From Candidatus Dormiibacterota bacterium (GTDB taxonomy: Bacteria; Chloroflexota; Dormibacteria; Aeolococcales; Aeolococcaceae), in the NCBI GenBank assembly GCA_003135255.1, contig PLAX01000128.1, positions 1 to 21,275 of the forward strand: 21,275 nt of DNA. The letters are read 5' to 3'. Each line of letters begins with the position of its first letter. Position 1 is the first letter of the stretch. Made by a program: the position numbers and the translations under genes. The notes beneath the pieces are model-generated. The model saw only the letters and a program-made list of their open reading frames with translations, was not told the DNA's origin and made no database searches. Of the stretch, positions 7,951-15,308 are shown in pieces.

Positions 7951-8093
7951 GGCTGTCCTCTCCCTTCCGGCGCGACCGATTCGGCGTCCTCGCGCTCGAG
8001 ACGCAGGCGAGCCACCCCGGGCATCGGCAATTCCGCCTCCAGCTCGGCGCTGTCCGCTCGGATCTCGAACTCGTCCAACGCGACGTCCCGGCG
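7947..8093 (-). pseudogene. C-terminal remnant of a probable glycoside hydrolase
   Basis: About 49 residues ending in TGA at 7947-7949. The translation contains FEIRADSAELEAELPMPGV followed by ARLRLER, a pattern of alternating hydrophobic strands ending in P-x-x-G-V-x-x-L-x-L. This resembles the C-terminal beta-sandwich end of several glycoside hydrolases (GH39 and GH51 enzymes often end this way), but the family assignment is tentative. No catalytic domain precedes it: the same frame instead continues upstream into a LacI-type sequence. Its stop overlaps the next ATG as ATGA, suggesting that the intact ancestor was the gene directly upstream of the PF10091 gene in the same operon. Confidence 0.4.
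7957..7964 (-). promoter_or_regulatory. Strong Shine-Dalgarno before the PF10091 gene region
   Basis: GGGAGAGG on the minus strand, 6 bases before the ATG at 7950 but 26 bases from the GTG at 7930 that is in frame with the signal peptide. Its spacing argues that translation initiates at the ATG, either of a leader peptide or of an originally longer gene. Confidence 0.55.
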
Positions 8094-8162
8094 CAGCGCG
8101 CCACCTCGTAGATGGTCAACCGTTCTGTCACGTCGCCCTCGCGCGCGGCACTCCACCCAAGG

Positions 8163-8514
8163 GCCAACGGCCTGGGCGAGGTCCCGGCCGCCCGCGCCGT
8201 GAGCGGCCGCGATGAGAATGGCGTATCCGGCGGCTCGGGCGGACCGCTCCGCACCCCGGATGACCTCATCCGAATACAGGAGGGTCTCGTGACCAGACTC
8301 GGTACTAGGATCGTCGAGGTCGGGAAAGATCAGCCCGATGACCCCGTGCAGCCTGCTGGCGAGCCCGCGGGCCATCCCGTTGGGCGCGTATCCGACGGCC
8401 TTGACTACCGCCAGCACCCGCTCGGGCTTGGCCGGGGCCACCACCGCCTTCCCCCAGTACCCGCGACACGGACGAGATCCTTCTTGAAGTGGCTACAAGC
8501 GCTCGCAGCCGCAC
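8163..8514 (-). pseudogene. Broken LacI-family transcriptional regulator
   Basis: LacI-family regulators bind operator DNA through an N-terminal helix-turn-helix and sense sugars with a periplasmic-binding-like domain. Two frames supply the pieces. At about 8450-8514 the translation gives a worn helix-turn-helix with SSVSRVLGEGG. One base out of frame, from about 8447, comes VVAPAKPERVLAVVKAVGYA then PNGMARGLA, followed by the start of the sugar-binding domain (HGVIGLIFPDLDDPS... RGAERSARAAGYAILIA). Homology stops near 8163, so roughly 250 residues of the ligand domain are missing. A frameshift in the DNA-binding domain and the loss of most of the sensor make it non-functional. It probably once controlled the adjacent sugar-uptake operon. 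Confidence 0.7.
8491..8510. promoter_or_regulatory. Imperfect palindrome, possible old LacI-type operator
   Basis: GGCT...AGCC arms enclose a central AGCGCT, giving a 20-base palindrome with two mismatched pairs. LacI-family operators are palindromes with a central CG, as here. The site overlaps the degraded 5' end of the LacI remnant, where an autoregulatory operator could lie. High-GC DNA makes such palindromes fairly common, so this is weak. Confidence 0.2.
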
Positions 8515-8844
8515 GTAGCATGCTCCGAGCTTCCCTGCTCGTCAACTTCCTAAATCCTCGCCGGCTTGCAGAGCGAGGCCTGCTCGCGGTGGCCAGGCGG
8601 GGCAGCGGCCGGTGAGCCTCTGGGCGACCCACGACCCCAGCTGCGAGGGTGCCGTGGATCCGCGGGCTCGGCCGCACGCCCGACCTCAACCAGCCCGCGC
8701 GGCGCGGTGTGTCCCGGTGGTGCGGGGCGCGCCCACCTGTCGCTTGCCACCCAGAAGGGACCGCCTTGTTGCCACAAGGAAGGGACCAACGCGGGACTTG
8801 CGGAGCCGGTCGGGTGGGCATCATCGGTGACGGCCAGGCGGACG
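8515..8844. other. Gene-free stretch between the LacI and transposase remnants
   Basis: Frames are open on both strands but none gives a recognisable protein. It may contain more of the decayed element to the right; the only clear structure is the direct-repeat/hairpin unit at 8754-8787. Confidence 0.4.
8754..8787. repeat. 9-base direct repeats flanking a small hairpin
   Basis: GAAGGGACC occurs at 8754-8762 and again at 8779-8787. Between them lies a perfect 6-bp hairpin, CCTTGT (8764-8769), loop TGCC, ACAAGG (8774-8779). The unit sits in a stretch that otherwise holds only transposase debris, so it could mark an old element end. Function unknown. Confidence 0.45.
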
Positions 8845-9359
8845 TCAACGGCTTCTGGATGAGGGATGCCCACGGGCCAGGTCCTGGAGGTCATGCCGGT
8901 CGCCTTCGGGGCCGCTCAGGGCTCCTGGCGGCACACGACTGACCGGATCTGGGCGCTCGGCTTCTTCAGGAGCCGTGGTGGCTTCGCGGCCGGGCAGCTG
9001 CGGCTTCTCGCGCTGCCGGTACGAGGGACCCTCGATGACCAGCTCGTAGAGATCGGCGGGCCAGCTCTGGATCTGCCGGCTGCTCAAGCTGTGCTCGCTC
9101 CCTTGCGATCCGCTCCAGCACCGCTGGCGTGAGCTTCGCTTCCGTTTCGGCCCCGGCTTGGCCGGCACCACCGCGCCCAACCCCTGGCGCACCAAGCGCT
9201 GCACCGTGTTCTCATGCAGTCCGAAGGCAGCGGCATGCCACCGTACATCACCGCGGAGCGACCATCGCTGCGCAGCAAGGTCAGCCGATCATTGATCACC
9301 GCACCCGGGACTGCCTCGAAGAGTGATGTCTCTGCGTGTGCAGCGGGCTGAGACGACAC
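8845..9359 (-). pseudogene. Decayed helix-turn-helix transposase remnant
   Basis: No frame is open across the region, but joining frames recovers a coherent protein. One frame (about 9300-9240) reads INDRLTLLRSDGRSAVMYG. The next (about 9230-9145) reads AAAFGLHENTVQRLVRQG and then GAVVPAKPGPKRKR. A third (about 9140-9065) reads LTPAVLERIARERAQLEQPA. This looks like the DNA-binding N-terminal part of an insertion-sequence transposase or a related HTH protein, broken by at least two frameshifts. I see no catalytic DDE region and no clear terminal inverted repeats. The IS family cannot be assigned. Confidence 0.45.
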
Positions 9360-9474
9360 CGGCAGTTATGCCATCTCTGGACTCAACTGTCAACTGACGT
9401 TTGCTGACCACCCGCCGATCGAGATGCCCACATCCCTGGAGTCCCATTCGTGCAACTGTCCTTCGGCGGCTGGC

Positions 9475-10569
9475 TCAGGGAACGGCCGCCTGACCAGCAT
9501 GGCACCCCAACTCGTCGGCTAGAACGAGATACATGGCATGCGACCACAGCAGCTGTCGGGCAGGACGGCCCCCCTGCCGGACCCATTCCTGGTATGCGAA
9601 CGGGTCGCGGTGAATGCCGTCCACCTGCTCGGGCAGACTACCGTCCGGACCAGCCTGCTCTTCGATCCATGCTAGACACTGGCGCGCGTCATCCGACTGG
9701 CCAGCGCTGACACAGCACCAACCGTACCACGCCGTAAGGAGGGGCCACGAGCCGCCGCCGTAGTAACGGTCGCCCTGGTAGCGAGAGATGCCGGGGTATC
9801 CCAGCTCCGAACGGACGGCCTCGGCGGTTTCGACGCGAACAGCCTCCTCGACGGGGGCGACAGGGAAGGGCATGGACAGCCAAAGGAGGCTCGCATCGAT
9901 GCTCCTGCGGCCGATCGACTTGACCAAGCGTCCGTCTAGGACCGCATGCTCGGCCACAAAGGTGTCAATAGCCTCAGCGGCCCTGCTCGCACTGAGGCGG
10001 TTGGTAGCGGACCCGGCGCAGTGCAGGCCAGTGGCGATACAAGCCAGCGTGGACGTGTGGACTCGCTCGCCATCCTCTTCCCAGCAATCGAAACATGGCA
10101 GGGGCCAGAGATGCTCCAGCTGCCGGCACAGGAACTCGATCGGCTGCGCGAACTCATCCCAGAGTCGCGAGCTTCCGCTCAGGCGCGCATGCTCACTGAG
10201 ACCCCAGAGCCAGGTGCCATACCCGTCCAGCTGGAAGTTTGGCCACCCGTCGTCGGCGACTTGGCCCTCCATCGTGAACCGAGTCGGAGGAAAGGCGCTA
10301 TTGGTGGACCCATCAGATTCGAGCCCTTGACCGCGCATGAAATCGTTGATCGCCTTGGCCACAAAACGATAGAACCTGGCGGCTGCCTGGTGGCGACCCC
10401 AGCGGTCGAGCGCATAGGCGCAGAATGTGCCGTCCCGTACCCAACAGAAGTGGTAGGGGCGGAAGTCCGGGGAAGCGATGAGTGCGCCCGACGGGTGCTG
10501 CCCGGCGGCCAACGCTTCCAGGCTGCGGTCGATGAGCCACCCGGTCGCGGCGGCGCCACTGTCGGTCAT
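9475..10569 (-). CDS. GH15 glucoamylase-like glycosidase, catalytic domain only
   Basis: A cytoplasmic (no signal peptide) 364-residue protein resembling the (alpha/alpha)6 catalytic barrel of GH15, which removes glucose from alpha-glucan or alpha-glucoside ends by inversion. Landmarks: substrate-site segment YHFCWVRDG (39-47), FDCWEEDG (160-167) with Glu164 as the probable general acid, and GSLPEQVD (310-317) with Glu314 as the probable base; assignments follow the WEE and xxEQ motifs of known GH15 enzymes. Many bacterial GH15 proteins carry an additional N-terminal beta-domain of about 250 residues, absent here; single-domain members such as isomaltose glucohydrolase exist. The ATG at 10569 precedes the first barrel helix and only a weak AGGT lies upstream. 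It follows the GH94-type gene on the same strand after 133 bases. Substrate unknown. Confidence 0.82.
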   Translation of the reverse strand: MTDSGAAATGWLIDRSLEALAAGQHPSGALIASPDFRPYHFCWVRDGTFCAYALDRWGRHQAAARFYRFVAKAINDFMRGQGLESDGSTNSAFPPTRFTMEGQVADDGWPNFQLDGYGTWLWGLSEHARLSGSSRLWDEFAQPIEFLCRQLEHLWPLPCFDCWEEDGERVHTSTLACIATGLHCAGSATNRLSASRAAEAIDTFVAEHAVLDGRLVKSIGRRSIDASLLWLSMPFPVAPVEEAVRVETAEAVRSELGYPGISRYQGDRYYGGGSWPLLTAWYGWCCVSAGQSDDARQCLAWIEEQAGPDGSLPEQVDGIHRDPFAYQEWVRQGGRPARQLLWSHAMYLVLADELGCHAGQAAVP

Positions 10570-10702
10570 GCCGTGAGGTACCTGCGAGCCGTGCCGTCAA
10601 GCCCTGTGTTCGGGGGAAGGGGGAACGACTCAGGCGGGACCAATGCCGCGGCTCCCACCGCCGACGCCGCGCTGGGCGGCCTTCCGCCCGTGACCCGCGC
10701 CC

Positions 10703-13700
10703 CTAACACCTTGGGGGGGAAAAGGGCACCTGGCCGAGGACGACCCGGACTTGGTGCGTGATGCCGTCGTCGGCGAGCGGGATCGCGGCGATGCCGTCCG
10801 GCAACTCCTGCCCGTCTAGCTGGGACGCTGCCACGCCGCGACTGACCCCCTGTGGGTTCTCCACGACGATCTCGTACCTGGCGGACTGATAGCGGAAGTC
10901 GATCTCATAGCCCGGCCACTCGTGGGGGATGCAGGGATCCATCAGGAGCGTCTTCCCGCGCAAACGGAATCCCAGGATCCACTCGACGCCGGCCTGGTAC
11001 ATCCAGCTTGCCGACCCGGTGTACCAGGTCCATCCACCGCGGCCGATGTGCGGCGGTTGGGTGTAGACGTCAGCCGCCATGACGTACGGCTCCACCTTGT
11101 AGCGATCGACCTGGGACGGGGTGCTGGAATGGGTAATGGGGTTCAGTATGGAGAACAGCTCGGCCGCCTTGTCGCCGTCGCCCAGCGCGGCGAAGGCGAG
11201 CACCGACCAGATGGCTCCGTGGGTGTACTGGCCACCGTTTTCCCGGATGCCCGGCAGATACCCCTTGATGTAGCCGGGATCGACGTCGGAATGGTCGAAC
11301 GGCGGGGCGAACAGCAGGACCAGACGGTCACCGCGTCGAACGAGGTACTCGTCCATCTTGGCCATCGCCCGCCCCGCGCGGGGAGCATCGGCGACTCCTG
11401 ACAGGACGCTCCACGACTGGGCGATTGAGTCGATCCGACACTCAGCGTTGATGGCCGAGCCGATCGGGGTGCCATCGTCGAAGAAGGCTCGGCGGTACCA
11501 TTCGCCGTCCCAGCCGTCGCGCTCGAGCGCCAGCCTCAGCGCCTTCATGTGAAGTCGCCAGCGCTCCGCGCGAGGACGCTCACCGCGAGCCTCGGCGATC
11601 GGAGCGAAGGCGGCCAGGACCGTGTGCAGGAACCAGCCCAGCCAGACGCTCTCGCCCCGCCCCTGAGAACCCACTCGGTTCATCCCGTCGTTCCAGTCGC
11701 CCGACCCGATGAGGGGCAGCCCGTGAGCACCGGTCGCTAGGCTCCGATCGAGCGCCGCCGCACAGTGGTCGAACAGCGAAGCCGACTCCGGTGAGCGTTC
11801 CGGCTGGAAGTTGGCGTCCGTCTGGTCGGGCTGCAGTGTCGGTCCCGAGAGGTATGGGATGGTCTCGTCGAGAACCGCCGTGTCGGCCGTGACCGCGAGG
11901 TAGCGATCGACCGCGTAGGGCAGCCAGAGGCGATCGTCGGAGATCCGGGTTCGGGGGCCTCGACCCGACGGCGGATGCCACCAGTGTTGGACGTCTCCCT
12001 CGGCGAACTGATGGGCCGCGGCCCTCAGGAGGTGTTCCCGGGCGAGCTCGCGCTTCGCGGTCACCAAAGCGACGACGTCCTGGAGCTGGTCGCGGAACCC
12101 GAAGGCACCGCCCGCCTGGTAGAACGCCGTCCTCGCCCACAGCCGGCACGCGAGCGTCTGGTAGATGAGCCAGCGGTTGAGCATGATGTCCATCGAGCGG
12201 TCGGGTGTCCGTACCTGGATGGTGCCCTGGGCATCGTCCCAGAAGCTCGCCACGCCGCGCAGCATGGCCTCGGGGTCGGCCGCTCGCCCACGCCGGATGA
12301 GGTCGGCCGCCGAGGAGGCCTCGTCCGCCTCGCCGAGCAGTACGAGGACCTGGGTCCCCGCTCCGTCGGCGAGCTCGAAGCTGGTCTGCAAGGCCGCGCA
12401 AGGATCCATGCCGGCTCCTGCGGCACCCTGCAGCCGGTGTCCGCGGTCCAGGCCGGCGGGTCGCTCCAGACCGCCATTGCGCCCGAGGAATTCGGTCCGG
12501 TCAGCCGTCCACGCCGTCTGCCGCCCGCCTAGGTCGAGGAAGGCGACCCGGCCGGCGAATTGGCTATTCCACGGGTTGCGCACGAGGAGCGCCTGGGTCT
12601 CAGGCTCCAGTGCCGTGACGATCCAAGGGGCGCTGGTCTCGCGCGAGGTGCCCAGGGCCCATTCGGCATAGGCGGTCACGGAGAGGCGCCTGGAACGCCC
12701 GGATCGGTTCACGATGGTCAATAACGAAACCTTCAGAGGATCATCGAGCGGCACCAACTGAACCAGGTCGAGGTCGATGCCGTCGTGCAGGTGCTCGAAC
12801 CGGCTGTATCCGGGCCCATGGCGGACGACGTACGTCGAGTCCTCGCAGCGGGTCGGCTGGGCCGCCGGACCCCACAGCTCGCCGCTGTCGTCATCCCGGA
12901 CGTAGATCGCCTCGCTCGCCGGGTCGCTGACGGGATCGTTGGACCATGGGGTGAGCTGGTTCTCTCGGCTGTTCCCCGACCACGTGTAACCCGAACCAGA
13001 CTCGGAGACCTGGAACCCGAATGACGCATTGGCGATCACGTTCAACCAGGGCGCGGGGGTGGATTGCCCTGGGCCGAGGATGGTGACGTACTCACGCCCC
13101 CCATCGGCAAAGCCACCGAGCCCGTTGAAGAACTCCAGATCCGGAAGCGGGGCGGCCACCTGGTTACCTGATGGTCTCGAACCGGAGGGCGTTGCGGGTG
13201 GAGCGATCCTCCCGGGACGCTCCAGGCGGTTGACCTGATCGGCAAGACTGCCCCGGCGGCTCAGCAGCACCGCCCGGGCGGCCGTCTGGAGGAGGGTGCG
13301 CTCTTCGGTGGAGAGCCGGTCCCCGCGCAGCATGTACACCCTCCCGTGGTCCGGATGGCCCTCGTGGTCCGGGATCGAGTCGCTCGTCCGCACGAGGGTC
13401 TCGAGCAAATCGTGGAGGTCCTTACTGGGGGTGACGCCATGCTCCTGGAGGATCACAAGGTCAACGTCGAGAAGCTTCAGCCGCCAGTACTCATGCGCGC
13501 GAAGCAGCTGCCGGACGATCTCGAGGTCCTGGGCTTCGGCGACCCGCACCAAGATGATGGGCAGGTCACCCAGGATGCCGTGCGCCCAGAGGCCGGGTGC
13601 TCCGCGCTCGTTGCGGGCCAGCACGTCCGCCGGCGGGCGCAGCGACGGATCGGAGTAGAGGACCCGGTTGGCGAGGCGCTGGAAGAGGTGGGCCTCGTCG

Positions 13701-14692
13701 GCCTCGATCCCCAGGTTCCGAAGCTGGACCTGGGCCTGCGTTGCGGCCGAGGTCGCCACTCGTTCGAATGTGCCCGGCTGACGGTACCTGTCCGCCAGGT
13801 CCAACACCTGCTCCCGCGACTCGGCGACGACCGTCGAGAAAACTGCGTGGGCGGTCGCGCCCGGGGCGATCGTGATCCGGTACCGGAGGCTGAAGATCGG
13901 ATCCAGCACCGCGCCGACCGTGTTGGAGAGTGGGCGTCCCTCGATGACCAGGACCGGTGAGCGGACCGACCGGCCCCGACCCAGGAACCGGGCGCGATCC
14001 GTTTCGTACTGGATGGCCTCGCCGGTCTGCCCTTCGACCGCCGCGACATGTGTGGCCCAGATTGGCTGCTCGTCGCTGGAGCGGGGACGGCGGGTCGCCA
14101 GGAGGGCGCCGAGCTCGGGGACGAATTCGGTCTGCACGAACAGCTTCTGGAATGCTGGGTGAGCGGCATCGGCCGCCGGCGCTGCAAGAGCGATCTCCGC
14201 GTATGACGTCAGTTCGATCTCGCGACCGTGGGAGCCGAGATTGGTCAGTGACACGCGGCGGACCTCCACATCGTGCTCAGCCGACACGACGACGGTCATG
14301 CGGGTCGCGATCGATCCGTCGCGACGGGAGAACTCCGCGTGATCCTCCGAGTAGGTGACCTCGTAGCTGTCTGCTTCCGTGCCGCTGGGCTGGTGGCCTG
14401 CCGACCACACCGCGCCGCTGTACACGTCGCGCAGGAAGAGATAGCTGCCGCACAAGTCGCGAGTCACGTCCTCGCGCCAGCGGGTCACCGCCAGGTCGCG
14501 CCAGCGACTGTAGCCGGATCCCGCGGCCGTCACCATGACCGCATACCGTCCGTTCGAAAGCAGGTGGGTCCGCGGAACGGCATCGTGGGGCGAGGAGAAG
14601 TGTCGAGGGACCAGCGGCACCAGATCACCTGGGTCGGCGGCGCTCTTCACCTCTTCAGCACGCAGGCCACCCAGGAGCCCACCGGACGGCAT
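10703..14692 (-). CDS. GH94-type protein, C-terminal half of cyclic beta-1,2-glucan synthase (NdvB/Cgs-like)
   Basis: 1329 residues matching the part of NdvB/Cgs that follows its PF10091 domain. Residues about 30-310 form a first beta-supersandwich (VPRTHLLSNGRYAVMVT, GSGYSRWRDLAVTRWRED), about 320-490 a helical linker, 515-800 a second supersandwich (FNGLGGF, SGSGYTWSGNSRENQLTPW), about 825-1240 the (alpha/alpha)6 barrel, and 1245-1320 a C-terminal beta-domain. The GH94 motif GSGDWNDGMN (996-1005) holds the aspartate expected as general acid, and ENGGQYTHGAIWS and WYTGSASWMY are intact. GH94 enzymes phosphorolyse beta-glucosides; in NdvB the domain trims glucan chain length. There is no signal peptide or membrane segment, so it should be cytosolic. 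The GT84 and PF10091 parts are missing: the gene is 5'-truncated, with NdvB-like sequence and stops just upstream. No Shine-Dalgarno precedes the ATG, so expression is uncertain. Confidence 0.85.
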   Translation of the reverse strand: MPSGGLLGGLRAEEVKSAADPGDLVPLVPRHFSSPHDAVPRTHLLSNGRYAVMVTAAGSGYSRWRDLAVTRWREDVTRDLCGSYLFLRDVYSGAVWSAGHQPSGTEADSYEVTYSEDHAEFSRRDGSIATRMTVVVSAEHDVEVRRVSLTNLGSHGREIELTSYAEIALAAPAADAAHPAFQKLFVQTEFVPELGALLATRRPRSSDEQPIWATHVAAVEGQTGEAIQYETDRARFLGRGRSVRSPVLVIEGRPLSNTVGAVLDPIFSLRYRITIAPGATAHAVFSTVVAESREQVLDLADRYRQPGTFERVATSAATQAQVQLRNLGIEADEAHLFQRLANRVLYSDPSLRPPADVLARNERGAPGLWAHGILGDLPIILVRVAEAQDLEIVRQLLRAHEYWRLKLLDVDLVILQEHGVTPSKDLHDLLETLVRTSDSIPDHEGHPDHGRVYMLRGDRLSTEERTLLQTAARAVLLSRRGSLADQVNRLERPGRIAPPATPSGSRPSGNQVAAPLPDLEFFNGLGGFADGGREYVTILGPGQSTPAPWLNVIANASFGFQVSESGSGYTWSGNSRENQLTPWSNDPVSDPASEAIYVRDDDSGELWGPAAQPTRCEDSTYVVRHGPGYSRFEHLHDGIDLDLVQLVPLDDPLKVSLLTIVNRSGRSRRLSVTAYAEWALGTSRETSAPWIVTALEPETQALLVRNPWNSQFAGRVAFLDLGGRQTAWTADRTEFLGRNGGLERPAGLDRGHRLQGAAGAGMDPCAALQTSFELADGAGTQVLVLLGEADEASSAADLIRRGRAADPEAMLRGVASFWDDAQGTIQVRTPDRSMDIMLNRWLIYQTLACRLWARTAFYQAGGAFGFRDQLQDVVALVTAKRELAREHLLRAAAHQFAEGDVQHWWHPPSGRGPRTRISDDRLWLPYAVDRYLAVTADTAVLDETIPYLSGPTLQPDQTDANFQPERSPESASLFDHCAAALDRSLATGAHGLPLIGSGDWNDGMNRVGSQGRGESVWLGWFLHTVLAAFAPIAEARGERPRAERWRLHMKALRLALERDGWDGEWYRRAFFDDGTPIGSAINAECRIDSIAQSWSVLSGVADAPRAGRAMAKMDEYLVRRGDRLVLLFAPPFDHSDVDPGYIKGYLPGIRENGGQYTHGAIWSVLAFAALGDGDKAAELFSILNPITHSSTPSQVDRYKVEPYVMAADVYTQPPHIGRGGWTWYTGSASWMYQAGVEWILGFRLRGKTLLMDPCIPHEWPGYEIDFRYQSARYEIVVENPQGVSRGVAASQLDGQELPDGIAAIPLADDGITHQVRVVLGQVPFSPPRC

Positions 14693-14812
14693 CGGCTGCT
14701 GGGGCAGCGGCTACGTCGCCTAGACGATCGGGTCGCCACGGGAGCACTCCACCATCGCGCGGTCATTGAGGGCGCTGCCGAGAGCACCAGCGCTATGCCC
14801 TAGTGACACGCC
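14693..14812 (-). pseudogene. Upstream remnant of the same NdvB-like gene, two in-frame TAG stops
   Basis: Read in the frame of the 1329-residue protein, this stretch gives GSALNDRAMVE, then CSRGDPIV*AT*PLPQQP directly before the ATG. NdvB proteins have at this point, just after their PF10091 domain, a segment of the type ALxDxxMVxxFHxDPxVxATELLLQER. The match ALNDRAMVE, DPIV and AT is clear, and the two TAG codons stand where Gln/Arg and Glu are usual; CAG or GAG to TAG is one change each. Similarity fades upstream of about 14800, where the IstB fragment begins. The PF10091 and glycosyltransferase parts have therefore been lost. Confidence 0.65.
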
Positions 14813-15234
14813 AGTGTAGATCTTCACGGCCGCGACCAGCGGGCCCTCGGGGCGCCGGCGCCGTCGAGGACATCGACTTCCGCCACCCCCGCGGGCTGGA
14901 CCGCTCCCAGGTCCTGAGCCTCGCCACCGCCCAGCGGGTGACCGGGCATCACAACATCCTGATCGGGGGGCCGACTGGCTGTGGCAAGTCCTTCCTCGCC
15001 TGCGCGATGGCTCAGGCGGCGATCAGCGCCAGTCGCACCGCCCTCTACCAGCGGGTGCCACGGCTGCTCTTCGACCTGGCCCTGGCCCGCCTCGACGGCC
15101 GCTCGCCCCGTCTCCTGCTGACGCTGGCCGGGGTCGATGTCCTCGTCCTCGTCCTCGACGACCTTGCCCTGCGGCCGCTCACCACCGACCAGGCGGCAGA
15201 TCTCCTCGAGGTCATCGAGGACCGACATCTTTGA
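14803..15234 (+). pseudogene. istB: Truncated IS21-family helper ATPase IstB
   Basis: IstB is the AAA+ helper that directs the IS21 transposase IstA to target DNA. The 143-residue frame contains VEDIDFRHPRGLDRSQVLSLA (split: VEDIDFRHPR 21-30, GLDR 31-34), Walker A GGPTGCGKS (55-63), LYQRVPRLLFDLALARLDGR and Walker B VLVLDD (115-120), ending LLEVIEDRHL. Full-length IstB is about 240-260 residues: roughly 60 N-terminal residues are missing or scrambled, and about 70 C-terminal residues, including the usual TSQLP segment, are lost after the stop. VLVLVLDD looks like a two-residue expansion. No istA or terminal repeats are visible. It abuts the truncated NdvB-like gene, so IS21 insertion or a deletion next to it may have removed that gene's 5' part. 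Confidence 0.75.
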
Positions 15235-15308
15235 GGATTGTCGGGTCGGCGATAAGCGGCGGACAAACTGCCTTGCTGCAACTCGATACCAACTCGGCAG
15301 GAGGAGGC

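Noticed and set aside
7931..8269. Upstream extension of the PF10091 gene, including a LTIYEVARCAG segment resembling a LacI start
   Set aside because: The extension places a signal peptide at residue 114 or later and overlaps the LacI/hydrolase remnant in another frame. The LacI-like start is not followed by a helix-turn-helix, so it is probably coincidence or debris.
1..15308. CRISPR arrays, integrase or toxin-antitoxin genes in the accessory half
   Set aside because: No regularly spaced repeats, no tyrosine or serine recombinase motifs and no recognisable toxin-antitoxin pair were seen.
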